Positions 55,146 through 63,393 of a DNA stretch of 64,000 bases are shown in pieces. The stretch comes from Leeuwenhoekiella sp. Its GTDB lineage: Bacteria > Bacteroidota > Bacteroidia > Flavobacteriales > Flavobacteriaceae. The position numbers were made by a program, and so were the translations under genes. The stretch lies in NCBI GenBank assembly GCA_002708845.1, contig PAPI01000023.1:1-64000 (forward strand), given 5' to 3'. A model generated the notes under the pieces. The model was not told the DNA's origin and searched no databases. It saw nothing but the letters and a program-made list of their open reading frames with translations. Positions within the stretch are counted from its first letter, which is position 1. Each line of letters starts with the position of its first letter.

Positions 55146-56840
55146 ATGAACAGAAATCTTGCGTTTAGAACGATAGTTTTAAGCTTTTCAACCCTACTTC
55201 TGATTGGCTGTAGCAACAATGGCAGGAACTACAAGAATAGTTCTCGAGCCACTGGCTGGAGCATCAATGACAAAAACGGTGGCTTTCAGGCCAATACCGA
55301 TTACAAAGAACAGGAAGCTGCTCCCGGTTTGATTTTTATCGAAGGAGGTACGTTTACCATGGGACGTGTACAGGACGATGTGATGCACGATTGGAACAAT
55401 ACTCCAACTCAGCAACACGTACAATCGTTTTATATGGATGAAACCGAGGTAACCAATCTTATGTATTTGGAGTACCTCGATTACCTAAAAAAGGTTTTCC
55501 CTCCTGAGCAGGCCAACTACCGCAACATTTATTACGGTGCTTTGCCAGACACTCTAGTTTGGAGAAACAGACTTGGTTTTAACGAAACTATGACTGAAAA
55601 CTACCTGCGTCACCCAGCCTATGCCCGCTATCCGGTTGTAGGTGTGAGTTGGATTCAGGCTGTTGAATTTGGAAACTGGAGAACAAACCGTTATAACGAA
55701 TATGTTCTTGAACAAGAGGGGTATACCCAAAAAGGCGCAAAATACAATGTTGATGCAGAATCTACATTTGATACTTATACGTATTTACAAGCACCTAGTT
55801 TAACTTATGGTGGCCAGGATGACGTAATACGTGGAGGTAAAGCTTCTGAGCGTCGCGAAAAAGCGAATACTCCAAAAGCTTCTGCAGATAACCCTGGTGG
55901 CTCTGAAGCTAAAGATATCTATGTTCAAATGAAAGATGGTATCATTTCGACCACAAAATATCGTCTTCCTACCGAAGCAGAATGGGAATATGCTGCATTG
56001 GGTCTCGTAGGCCTTAGAGAATACAATGTATACCGGGGTAGAAAGAAATATCCTTGGGATGGTGCGTATACCCGATCAGGCAATCGTAAAACCCGTGGTG
56101 ATCAATTAGCAAACTTCAAACAAGGTGATGGTGATTACGGTGGTATTGCAGGCTGGTCTGACGACAACGCAGATATTACCGCAGAAATTAAATCATACGA
56201 GCCTAACGATTATGGTCTTTATGATATGGCCGGAAACGTTTCTGAATGGGTTGCTGACGTATATAGACCTATCGTAGACGATGAGTTTAACGACTTCAAC
56301 TATTTCAGGGGTAACGTGTATACCAAAAACGCCATCAATGACGACGGCACGGTTAAGGTACTTACCACCGAAGATATTGTTTATGACACCCTTGAAAACG
56401 GAAAAATAGTAGCACGTAACCTTCCGGGCGAAATCCTTCAGGTTCCTGTTGATGATAATGAAACCTATTTAAGAACCCAATTCTCCGAAAGTGACAACCG
56501 CAACTTTAGAGATGGTGATAAACAATCAACTCGTTACTACCAGAGTTTTTCAGATTCTGATAGCCCTAACGATCGTATGTATGATTCTCCTATCAATAAA
56601 ATCTCTGCAGGTGAAGATGGCTTAACTAAAGAGTATGATAAGGCCAACGACCGTACCACGCTCATAGATGACGAAGTACGGGTTTATAAAGGAGGTTCCT
56701 GGAGAGATCGTGAGTACTGGCTAGACCCTGCTCAACGTAGATATTTGCCTCAGACCATGGCTACTGATGACATTGGATTTAGAAACGCTATGTCACGTGT
56801 AGGTTCAAAATCTACTAGTAATAAAACTCCACGTAACTAA
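55146..56840 (+). CDS. gldJ: Gliding motility lipoprotein GldJ (T9SS ring-associated)
   Basis: A 564-residue outer-membrane lipoprotein needed for gliding and T9SS function, probably by stabilising the GldK-type ring. The lipidated cysteine is at 22 (LLLIGC). The body is a formylglycine-generating-enzyme-like (sulfatase-modifying) fold: GLIFIEGGTFTMGRVQDD, YRLPTEAEWEYAALG, DMAGNVSEWVADVY and the final RVYKGGSWRDREYW. The catalytic cysteines of true FGE enzymes are not seen, in line with a structural role. It is divergent from porU, and followed by a terminator. Confidence 0.93.
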   Translation: MNRNLAFRTIVLSFSTLLLIGCSNNGRNYKNSSRATGWSINDKNGGFQANTDYKEQEAAPGLIFIEGGTFTMGRVQDDVMHDWNNTPTQQHVQSFYMDETEVTNLMYLEYLDYLKKVFPPEQANYRNIYYGALPDTLVWRNRLGFNETMTENYLRHPAYARYPVVGVSWIQAVEFGNWRTNRYNEYVLEQEGYTQKGAKYNVDAESTFDTYTYLQAPSLTYGGQDDVIRGGKASERREKANTPKASADNPGGSEAKDIYVQMKDGIISTTKYRLPTEAEWEYAALGLVGLREYNVYRGRKKYPWDGAYTRSGNRKTRGDQLANFKQGDGDYGGIAGWSDDNADITAEIKSYEPNDYGLYDMAGNVSEWVADVYRPIVDDEFNDFNYFRGNVYTKNAINDDGTVKVLTTEDIVYDTLENGKIVARNLPGEILQVPVDDNETYLRTQFSESDNRNFRDGDKQSTRYYQSFSDSDSPNDRMYDSPINKISAGEDGLTKEYDKANDRTTLIDDEVRVYKGGSWRDREYWLDPAQRRYLPQTMATDDIGFRNAMSRVGSKSTSNKTPRN

Positions 56841-56861
56841 ATTTGATTCAAGTATTAATTC

Positions 56862-56896
56862 AACGCCCTCTGCCTTCTAAGCATAGGGCGTTTTTT
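56862..56896 (+). terminator. Terminator between gldJ and murF
   Basis: AACGCCCT (56862-56869) pairs with AGGGCGTT (56885-56892), followed by T. It ends about 11 nt before the murF ATG, so little room remains for a separate murF promoter. Confidence 0.8.
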
Positions 56897-56906
56897 ATGC
56901 ATAGCT

Positions 56907-58199
56907 ATGAACATTCAGCAAATTCATAATCATTTTATACAAAGCAGCGGCGTAAGCACAGATACCCGAAAAATCAAAAAAAAATCTCTGTTTTTTGCAC
57001 TTAAAGGTGAAAACTTCAACGGTAACAGCTTTGCTCAGGAAGCCCTAAATAAAGGTGCTAAACTGGCTATTGTAGACGAAAGTGAATATGCCGTAACAGA
57101 CCAAATCATTTTGGTTGAAGATGTACTTAAAACACTTCAGGAACTCGCTCACACGCATAGAAAACATCTGGATATTCCCATTGTAGCCCTTACCGGAAGC
57201 AATGGAAAAACCACTACTAAAGAACTTATAAACGCTGTACTTTCTAAGAAATTTAAAACGGTAGCCACCCAGGGTAACCTCAACAATCATATAGGTGTAC
57301 CCCTTACCCTGTTGTCCATGTCATCAGACACCGAATTGGGAATTGTTGAGATGGGTGCCAATCATCAGGGGGAAATACAAAATTTATGCGAAATTGCTGA
57401 TCCTGATTATGGATATATCACCAATTTTGGCAAGGCACATCTGGAAGGCTTTGGCGGAGTGGAAGGTGTTATAAAGGGAAAAAGCGAATTATATCTGCAT
57501 CTTATAGGTCATAAAGGTTCGCTTATTTTAAACCTCGACGATCCTATTCAGCAAAAAAAAGTGGGCAGCACACATACCTATACTTTTGGCAAGACTACCG
57601 AAGCAAATCTTGAAATAACTTACGCTCTGGCAGAACCCTTTGCACATATCAAATTTGGCGATACTACAGTAGAAAGTAATCTTATAGGCCAGTATAACGA
57701 AGTTAACCTTGCAGCTGCGGCGGCTTTTGGCAATTTATTTAAAATTGAAGCTTCTGCCATAAAAGAAGCACTCGAAAGCTACATTCCTTCAAACAATCGC
57801 TCTCAACTTATAAATGAAAAGCAACAGACGATTATCCTGGATGCCTACAATGCCAATCCCAGCAGTATGGAAGCTGCCCTACGAAATCTTGCCACAACAC
57901 ATGCAGACTATAAACTGGCCATTTTAGGTGATATGTTTGAATTAGGGGATGCAGCGGCTATTGAACATCAGTATATTGCAGACCTCGCAAAGCAATTCAA
58001 TATTAATCAGGTTGTTTTGGTTGGAGCTAATTTTAGCCAAACCGAAAATGAAGCATTATCCTTTATCTCTACAGAAGAACTGTTGGAACAAGGACTGCCC
58101 GAAGTTATACAGTCAAAGCTTGGTAATGCCACTATATTAGTTAAAGGCTCACGCGGAATGGCTCTTGAGCGCATACTGAATCTACTGCAAATAAAATGA
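56907..58199 (+). CDS. murF: UDP-N-acetylmuramoyl-tripeptide--D-alanyl-D-alanine ligase
   Basis: A 430-residue Mur ligase that adds D-Ala-D-Ala to UDP-MurNAc-tripeptide. The ATP loop is VALTGSNGKTTTKELIN at about residue 93; EMGANHQGEI and the DAYNANPSSMEAAL segment follow in the usual order. It stands behind the gldJ terminator on the same strand, with no adjacent murein genes, so it may be made mainly by read-through. Confidence 0.94.
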   Translation: MNIQQIHNHFIQSSGVSTDTRKIKKKSLFFALKGENFNGNSFAQEALNKGAKLAIVDESEYAVTDQIILVEDVLKTLQELAHTHRKHLDIPIVALTGSNGKTTTKELINAVLSKKFKTVATQGNLNNHIGVPLTLLSMSSDTELGIVEMGANHQGEIQNLCEIADPDYGYITNFGKAHLEGFGGVEGVIKGKSELYLHLIGHKGSLILNLDDPIQQKKVGSTHTYTFGKTTEANLEITYALAEPFAHIKFGDTTVESNLIGQYNEVNLAAAAAFGNLFKIEASAIKEALESYIPSNNRSQLINEKQQTIILDAYNANPSSMEAALRNLATTHADYKLAILGDMFELGDAAAIEHQYIADLAKQFNINQVVLVGANFSQTENEALSFISTEELLEQGLPEVIQSKLGNATILVKGSRGMALERILNLLQIK

Positions 58200-58239
58200 G
58201 CCTATAAGGCCCCTATTCCCTATAGACTCATTGTAAACA

Positions 58240-58259
58240 GTCAAATAATACTATTTGAC
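58240..58259. repeat. Perfect 8-bp hairpin downstream of murF
   Basis: GTCAAATA (58240-58247) and TATTTGAC (58252-58259) flank a 4-nt loop. No T tract follows. It lies 40 nt after the murF stop and is of unknown role. Confidence 0.5.
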
Positions 58260-58327
58260 CATATCGTCATTATTTCACCCATGACTTTGTTCACTGGTGT
58301 AAATGTACAAGCAAAATCCACTGATGT

Positions 58328-58350
58328 AAATACCCGATGTCGGGTATTTT
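58328..58350 (+). terminator. Terminator-like palindrome after murF
   Basis: AAATACCCGA (58328-58337) and TCGGGTATTT (58340-58349) are perfect inverted repeats. The T-rich right arm could terminate the murF transcript, and the symmetric A-rich left arm could act on the opposite strand. Confidence 0.6.
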
Positions 58351-58392
58351 GGGTGTAAAAATCGTTAATTCCTTGTTAATACGCTTAAAATC

Positions 58393-58426
58393 AAAAAGCG
58401 GCACTGAATTTCAGTACCGCTTTTTT
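58393..58426 (-). terminator. Terminator of the tRNA-Val gene, bidirectional
   Basis: A stem of GCGGTACTG with CAGTGCCGC (one G:T pair) around a 3-nt loop, with A and T runs on both sides. On the minus strand it lies directly behind the tRNA. Confidence 0.85.
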
Positions 58427-58428
58427 GG

Positions 58429-58503
58429 TGGGACATATTGGATTCGAACCAATGACTTCCACGTTGTCGACGTGACACTCTGAACCAACTGAGTTAATGT
58501 CCC
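58429..58503 (-). tRNA. tRNA-Val (anticodon GAC)
   Basis: The minus strand folds into a full cloverleaf of 75 nt: acceptor GGGACAT with ATGTCCC, D stem ACTC/GAGT, anticodon stem TCACG/CGTGG with loop TCGACAA (anticodon GAC), and T stem ATTGG/CCAAT with loop TTCGAAT, ending in discriminator A. CCA is not encoded. It has its own promoter and terminator. Confidence 0.92.
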
Positions 58504-58511
58504 AAGGTGGG

Positions 58512-58543
58512 CAAAGCTAATCAAGTCTGACATTATTCTCAAA
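58512..58543 (-). promoter_or_regulatory. Promoter of tRNA-Val
   Basis: TTTG (58540-58543) and TAGCTTTG (58512-58519) with 20 nt between them on the minus strand, just ahead of the tRNA 5' end at 58503. It matches the Bacteroidota consensus at both boxes. Confidence 0.75.
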
Positions 58544-58652
58544 CTTTTTAAAGCAGAAAAATCGTAAATAATCAGTTGACTAAATTCAGATTCCTGCAAA
58601 GAGGCTTTAATATAATTGACTATTTTTAAAGTCTTACTAAAATTTATTTCAA

Positions 58653-59588
58653 ATGAACAACCCTATAAACTTAAACGCTCGTCAGTTTATGCTGACATTA
58701 ATTCTAACCGCTCTTTTTTTAGTCTCCTGCGGTGAAAAGAAAAAAGACCATCAGACTGACGAAGCTGTCGCGGCTGATACGCTCAAAACAACAAACACGC
58801 AATTTGGTGGTCTCGCGCTTTACACGGTACGTGACGCTATGGGTGAAAACTCTAAAGAAACTCTTAAAACAGTCGCCGAAGACGGCTATCTTAACATTGA
58901 GGCCGCCGGTTACAACGAAGGTACATTTTACGGGATGAGTCCGGCTGATTTCGCCTCGTATCTCAAAGAAGTAAATTTAAAACCCGTTAGCACCCACCAG
59001 GGAAGCGTTACGCTTGATAATGCAGACCAAATGATCGCCGATGTAAAAGCGGCCAACTTTACCTATTTTGTCGTACCCGTACCTCCTATGGGTATGTTTA
59101 CTTTTGATACAGAAACCCAGACTATGGGAATGAGCGGTACCGTTGAAGAATTAACCTCAATTTTAAATACCCTTGGCGAAAAATGTGAGGCCGCAGGTTT
59201 ACAATTGCTTTACCACAACCACGACTTTGAATACAAGCCCAATGCAGATGGGATAATACCTATTGAGTATATGCTCGAAAATACCGATCCCAAGTTTGTG
59301 AATTTCCAAATGGATTTGTTTTGGGTAACCAAAGCAGGAGCGGATCCGGTTGCCTATTTTGAGAAGTATCCCGGAAGGTTTAAGCTTTGGCACGTAAAAG
59401 ATATGGATGCTGAAGGTCGCTTTGCCCCGGTAGGAGAAGGTAATATAGACTTTGCTCGTATTCTAGCCGAAAAAGAAGAGTCTGGAATGCAATACTACTT
59501 TGTAGAGCAGGATATGACCTTTAACCACACCCCGCTTGAGGCTATTAAAATTAGTCACAAAGCGCTCGAGGAAATAGGATTTAACTAA
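58653..59588 (+). CDS. Sugar phosphate isomerase/epimerase-like lipoprotein (TIM barrel)
   Basis: A 311-residue protein with a lipoprotein signal ending LFLVSC (Cys 26) and an AP-endonuclease-2/xylose-isomerase-like TIM barrel. Metal-site candidates are LLYHNHDFEY, FQMDLFWVTKAG, KLWHVKDMD and YFVEQDMT, at the positions of the usual Glu/Asp/His ligands. An exported member of this family may act on envelope sugars or inositols; the substrate is unknown. It stands alone between the tRNA and the Fpg gene. Confidence 0.82.
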   Translation: MNNPINLNARQFMLTLILTALFLVSCGEKKKDHQTDEAVAADTLKTTNTQFGGLALYTVRDAMGENSKETLKTVAEDGYLNIEAAGYNEGTFYGMSPADFASYLKEVNLKPVSTHQGSVTLDNADQMIADVKAANFTYFVVPVPPMGMFTFDTETQTMGMSGTVEELTSILNTLGEKCEAAGLQLLYHNHDFEYKPNADGIIPIEYMLENTDPKFVNFQMDLFWVTKAGADPVAYFEKYPGRFKLWHVKDMDAEGRFAPVGEGNIDFARILAEKEESGMQYYFVEQDMTFNHTPLEAIKISHKALEEIGFN

Positions 59589-59595
59589 TTACATC

Positions 59596-59627
59596 AACCC
59601 CCGTTCTCAGTTTACGGGGGTTTTTAT
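59596..59627 (+). terminator. Terminator of the TIM-barrel lipoprotein gene
   Basis: CCCCCGT (59598-59604) pairs with ACGGGGG (59614-59620) and is followed by five T and a T-rich stretch. Confidence 0.88.
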
Positions 59628-59645
59628 TTTAAGACATTCTCAAAT

Positions 59646-60428
59646 ATGCCCGAATTACCTGAAGTACACGGTTACAAAATATACCTAGACAGCACCAGCC
59701 TGCACAAAAAGATTACCGCAATGGAATGTCGTGATAAGCGCCTATTAAAAAAACCACTGGGTGATTTTGAAAAAGCACTTTTAGGTGAAAGTTTTACCGA
59801 AACTGTACGTATAGGAAAGTATTTATTTCTAAAGACCACAGGGTCTAAAACACTGTTGATGCACTTTGGTATGACCGGACGACCCAATTATTATAAAGAC
59901 CGGGAAGATCGACCAAAATTCGGCCACATCGTACTCACTTTTGAGAACGCTTTTCATTTAGCTTTTGAAAACAAACGCAAATTTGGCTGGTGGCAGCTTG
60001 TTGATGACATTGAAGACTACCGGAAGCAACACAATCTGAGCAAAGATGCCCGCGAACTCAGTCTGGATGAATTCAAGGAGTCACTATCAACCCGAAAGAC
60101 AGACATCAAAAAAGTGATTTTAGATCAAAGCGTGACTGCCGGAGTAGGAAACTGGATGGCTGATGAAATCCTCTATCAGGCGCAGGTACACCCGAAGCAG
60201 AAAGTAGAGCGTATGACCGAAACTCAAATGGACAAGGTCTACAAAGCCATGCAACACGTCATAGAAACAGCTATTGATTGCGATGCGCATTACGACGACT
60301 TCCCCAAAGAATTTTTAATGCATTTTAGGAAAGAAGGTGCAACGTGCTATCATACCGGGGGAGAAATCGAAAAAATAAAAGTAGGCGGCCGTTCGACTTA
60401 CTTTTCCCCAAAATGGCAAAAATTATAA
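59646..60428 (+). CDS. Fpg/Nei-family DNA glycosylase lacking the zinc finger
   Basis: A 260-residue bifunctional-type DNA glycosylase/AP lyase that removes oxidised bases. The start PELPEVHGYKIYL supplies the catalytic Pro and Glu after Met removal; RIGKYLFLKT has the conserved lysine, LLMHFGMTGRPNY follows and QSVTAGVGNWMADEILYQA is the helix-two-turn-helix. The C-terminal finger keeps the shape (VGGRSTYFSPKWQ) but three of the four zinc cysteines are gone (CYHT and SPKW), so it resembles zincless Nei-type enzymes. The gene is followed by a strong terminator. Confidence 0.87.
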   Translation: MPELPEVHGYKIYLDSTSLHKKITAMECRDKRLLKKPLGDFEKALLGESFTETVRIGKYLFLKTTGSKTLLMHFGMTGRPNYYKDREDRPKFGHIVLTFENAFHLAFENKRKFGWWQLVDDIEDYRKQHNLSKDARELSLDEFKESLSTRKTDIKKVILDQSVTAGVGNWMADEILYQAQVHPKQKVERMTETQMDKVYKAMQHVIETAIDCDAHYDDFPKEFLMHFRKEGATCYHTGGEIEKIKVGGRSTYFSPKWQKL

Positions 60429-60445
60429 GGAAAAACACTTTAAAT

Positions 60446-60477
60446 AAAAAAGGCTTCACAATTGTGAAGCCTTTTTT
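60446..60477. terminator. Bidirectional terminator between the Fpg gene and the tRNA fragment
   Basis: GGCTTCACA and TGTGAAGCC form a perfect 20-bp palindrome (GGCTTCACAATTGTGAAGCC) with A and T runs on both sides. It serves the Fpg gene and faces the 3' end of the interrupted tRNA. Confidence 0.9.
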
Positions 60478-60484
60478 ATTCTAG

Positions 60485-60531
60485 TAGCGGGAACTGGACT
60501 CGAACCAGTGACCTTCGGGTTATGAGCTTGA
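60485..60531 (-). pseudogene. 3' half of tRNA-fMet, attachment site of an integrated element
   Basis: On the minus strand, from the anticodon loop on, the sequence is a normal initiator tRNA: loop CTCATAA (anticodon CAT), 3' stem CCCGA, variable loop AGGTC, T arm ACTGG-TTCGAGT-CCAGT and acceptor TCCCGCT plus A. The 5' half is missing: the anticodon 5' strand reads TCAAG instead of TCGGG, and no D arm or acceptor partner follows. CCCGA with a CAT loop points to the initiator. It is the left att copy; the whole tRNA should be at the far end of the element. Confidence 0.75.
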
Positions 60532-60631
60532 CACTCATCACCATCAAAACAACACAAAAGCCTTTATAATCAATTGTTTTTAAGATAATTAATAATTTAA
60601 AAAATAAATTAAAACTATTTAAAATTAAATT

Positions 60632-60652
60632 ATTCTGTACCTATTCTGTACC
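60632..60652. repeat. Tandem repeat before the integrase
   Basis: ATTCTGTACC occurs twice in a row (60632-60641 and 60643-60652), one base apart, upstream of the integrase promoter. Spacing and position would suit an arm-type binding site of the integrase. Confidence 0.5.
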
Positions 60653-60670
60653 CCTTTTTTAATATTATTA

Positions 60671-60678
60671 TATCTTTG
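60671..60678 (+). promoter_or_regulatory. Promoter box of the integrase gene
   Basis: TATCTTTG, a full TAnnTTTG match, 22 nt before the integrase ATG. Confidence 0.55.
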
Positions 60679-60700
60679 TATCATCTCTAAAGCAGTAATT

Positions 60701-62035
60701 ATGGCAAGCATCAAAATTGTTCGACGAAGAAATAAACAAAGAAAAGACGGTACTGCTCCACTAGCACTAAGAATAAGCGAAAATTATAAAACAAATTATA
60801 AGTTTTTGGGGCAGTACCTCCTTGAAAAGGATTGGGACAGTGCTGCTGGGAAAGCTAAAAGAACCCATCCAAATCATAAAAAGCTAAACAACTTTTTGAT
60901 GAAGAAGTTGACAGAAGCCAATGATCTATATTTTGATTCTAAAGATGATAATATTACACCCCAACAGGCTAAACAAAAATTGAAAGGACCTGGAGGCTCT
61001 AAATCTTTTTTTTCAGTTGCATCAGAACGAGTTAAAAGTAAATATGACCGTGGAACTTTCTCAGTAGCCAAATCTGAGCTTTCTATATTATATAACATTG
61101 AAGAGTTTTTAACGCTTAAATCCGCATTACCCAAAAAGAAAGTGATTGAAGATATACAACAAAGAAGAAAGGACAGGGTTAGCAAGTCTCGTAAAGGCGA
61201 ATATTCTTTTATGGACGGCATTAATCATTTTAAGAAAAATAAAACTTTAAAATTCCGGGATATAGATCAATCGCTTATAGAAAAATATAAAACTTTCTGT
61301 TCAGTTTATCTAAATCAGAAAACTCGCACAATTACTAATCAATTAATTTTCATAAGAACCCTTTTCAATATTGGTATAAAAAAGGGAATTGTTGCTTCTA
61401 AATTTTATCCGTTTGCAGGAGAAAAAGAAAAGATACGAATTGGTTCTGGCAACAAAATCGGTCTTACGATTAAGGAAATTGAAAAAATAGAATCGTTGGA
61501 ATTTGAACCTCAATCATCAATCTGGCATACACACAATGTATGGTTAATTGCTTTTTATTTTGCCGGAATACGCATCTCTGATGTGATAAAATTAAAATGG
61601 TCAGATTTTAATGATGATAGGCTTTACTATGTTATGAATAAAAATGAAAAGCCTTTAAGTCTTAAAATACCAGATAAAGCCAATACCATTTTAAATTATT
61701 ACAAAAAGAACAAAGCAGAAAATAATGGATATGTCTTTCCTTTCTTAAAAGATACCAATTCTAACAATGATGAAGATATTTTTAGAAAGACAAGAAATGC
61801 GACAAAACTATTTAATAAATACCTGAAGCGTATAGCTAATCAATGTGGTATTGACAAGAACTTATCAAACCACATTGCCCGGCATAGTTTTGGGAATATT
61901 GCTGGTGATAGAATACATCCTTTAATGCTACAAAAATTATATCGCCACAGTGACCTAAAAACCACACTAAATTATCAAGCCAACTTTATTCATAAAGATG
62001 CAGATGATGCTTTGGATAGTGTAATCAATTTTTAA
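60701..62035 (+). CDS. Tyrosine-type site-specific integrase
   Basis: A 444-residue phage-integrase-type recombinase. The N-terminal arm-binding domain starts SIKIVRRRNKQRKDGTAPLA, a SAM-like core-binding domain follows (about 165-260), then the catalytic domain with the arginine in FAGIRISDVIKLKW near 290, the second box HIARHSFGN near 390, the histidine in RHSDLKTT and the nucleophile Tyr in TTLNYQ near 424. All catalytic residues are present, so it should be active. It lies 170 nt from the tRNA fragment and probably catalyses insertion there. Confidence 0.95.
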   Translation: MASIKIVRRRNKQRKDGTAPLALRISENYKTNYKFLGQYLLEKDWDSAAGKAKRTHPNHKKLNNFLMKKLTEANDLYFDSKDDNITPQQAKQKLKGPGGSKSFFSVASERVKSKYDRGTFSVAKSELSILYNIEEFLTLKSALPKKKVIEDIQQRRKDRVSKSRKGEYSFMDGINHFKKNKTLKFRDIDQSLIEKYKTFCSVYLNQKTRTITNQLIFIRTLFNIGIKKGIVASKFYPFAGEKEKIRIGSGNKIGLTIKEIEKIESLEFEPQSSIWHTHNVWLIAFYFAGIRISDVIKLKWSDFNDDRLYYVMNKNEKPLSLKIPDKANTILNYYKKNKAENNGYVFPFLKDTNSNNDEDIFRKTRNATKLFNKYLKRIANQCGIDKNLSNHIARHSFGNIAGDRIHPLMLQKLYRHSDLKTTLNYQANFIHKDADDALDSVINF

Positions 62036-62054
62036 ATAAATTTATGGTATAAAA

Positions 62055-62909
62055 ATGCAACCAAAATGGTTTCCGATTTTCTATGCGTTGTCCCAAGGTC
62101 AAGGAAAATCCATTACGGAACTAGCAGTTGAAATTGGACATTCTCACCCTTCAGTAAGTAACATAGTAAGTGAAATGATCAAAGCGAAGCTTGTTCTGAA
62201 TAAAAAAGACCCTGCCGATAGAAGACGAAATTTGGTGCGTCTGTCTAAAAAAGGAACGAGTTATAACCAAAAAATTCAAGATCAGTATATTGATTTAGAA
62301 AGCGCAATTGGAGCTATTGAATCGCAGGCAACGTATAATTTATGGAAGGCTATAGAAGAGTGGGAATTTCTACTCGAACAAAAATCTTTACTACGGAGAG
62401 TGACCGAAGAAAAAAAACTTAGGGAAAGTAAAAATGTGAAAATTGTTAAATATAAGTCAAAATATGCAGCAGCATTTAAATCACTGAATGAAGAATGGAT
62501 TTCTTCATATTTTAAGATGGAAGAAACAGACTATAAATCCTTAAGCGATCCGGAAGGTTATATTTTAAAAAAAGGCGGGGCTATTTTGGTGGCACTATAC
62601 CAAAATAAACCAGTTGGTGTGTGTGCAATGATTAAAATGTATGATAGCAAATATGAATTTGAACTTGCTAAAATGGCTGTTTCACCACTTGCTCAAGGTA
62701 AGAATATAGGCTGGTTACTTGGCCAAGCAGCGCTAGATTGGGCAAGGATGCAAGGAGGAAAAAATATATACCTTGAGAGTAACACGATATTGAAACCAGC
62801 TATTAACCTTTATCAAAAACTGGGGTTTAAAAAAATTACAGGACATCCCACCCCTTATGAAAGATGCAACATTCAGATGGCTTGCAATATTAGCACAAAG
62901 AATAAATAA
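62055..62909 (+). CDS. MarR-type regulator fused to GNAT acetyltransferase, N-terminus missing
   Basis: A 284-residue protein with a winged-helix domain (about 15-85, motif ITELAVEIGHSHPSVSNIV) followed by a GNAT acetyltransferase domain (about 115-280) with the acetyl-CoA loop LAQGKNIGWLLGQAAL and the C-terminal YQKLGFKKI. Full-length relatives carry about 40 more residues before PKWFPIFYAL (first helix of the MarR dimer). Here an in-frame stop at 62037 lies just upstream, so the domain is truncated. It starts 19 nt after the integrase. Confidence 0.85.
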   Translation: MQPKWFPIFYALSQGQGKSITELAVEIGHSHPSVSNIVSEMIKAKLVLNKKDPADRRRNLVRLSKKGTSYNQKIQDQYIDLESAIGAIESQATYNLWKAIEEWEFLLEQKSLLRRVTEEKKLRESKNVKIVKYKSKYAAAFKSLNEEWISSYFKMEETDYKSLSDPEGYILKKGGAILVALYQNKPVGVCAMIKMYDSKYEFELAKMAVSPLAQGKNIGWLLGQAALDWARMQGGKNIYLESNTILKPAINLYQKLGFKKITGHPTPYERCNIQMACNISTKNK

Positions 62910-62922
62910 AAAATAATATAAT

Positions 62923-63333
62923 ATGTATAAAAATAAGATCGCCATAGTCGTATTAAACGATCTGGCTTATTGGCAGAAATTAAATGTCACCGCTTTTCTG
63001 TCAAGTTCAGTAGCAATAGCATTTCCTGAAACACACGGTGCAGCGCTCCTTAGTGCATCAGGTACACCTTACCTACCCTTTTTAAAACATCCAATACTTG
63101 TCTATGCAGCTGAAACAACTGAGCAAATGAAAAGAACTTTTAATAGGTCACAGGAAAGAGAGTTGCATATAGGTGTTTTTACTAAAGAACTCTTCTCAAC
63201 TAAAAATGAGGAAGGTAATTTAAAAGAGGTTGCCAAGCATACCGATGCTGAATTGGATTTAGTTGGTATTATTATATATGGGGAGAATAAAAAAGTCGAT
63301 AAAGCCATTGACAAACTGAAATTCCATTCCTAA
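62923..63333 (+). CDS. DUF2000 protein
   Basis: A 136-residue protein of the DUF2000 family (peptidyl-tRNA-hydrolase-2-like fold): KIAIVVLNDLAYWQKLNVTA at the start, GTPYLPFLKHPILVYAA in the middle and LDLVGIIIYGENKKVDKAID near the end. The function is unknown. DUF2000 genes are often next to AraC or MarR-type regulators, and here they are flanked by both. It lies 13 nt after the MarR-GNAT gene. Confidence 0.85.
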   Translation: MYKNKIAIVVLNDLAYWQKLNVTAFLSSSVAIAFPETHGAALLSASGTPYLPFLKHPILVYAAETTEQMKRTFNRSQERELHIGVFTKELFSTKNEEGNLKEVAKHTDAELDLVGIIIYGENKKVDKAIDKLKFHS

Positions 63334-63393
63334 CCATTTATTATTTTATCACATTTTATAATAAGTTGATATGAAACAAACTTAAATTTAGTT

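Noticed and set aside
60485-60560. A complete tRNA-Met gene
   Set aside because: Only the part from the anticodon loop to the 3' end is present; no acceptor 5' strand or D arm follows within 100 nt.
60632-60652. Start of a CRISPR array
   Set aside because: Only two 10-bp copies one base apart, with no spacers or cas genes.
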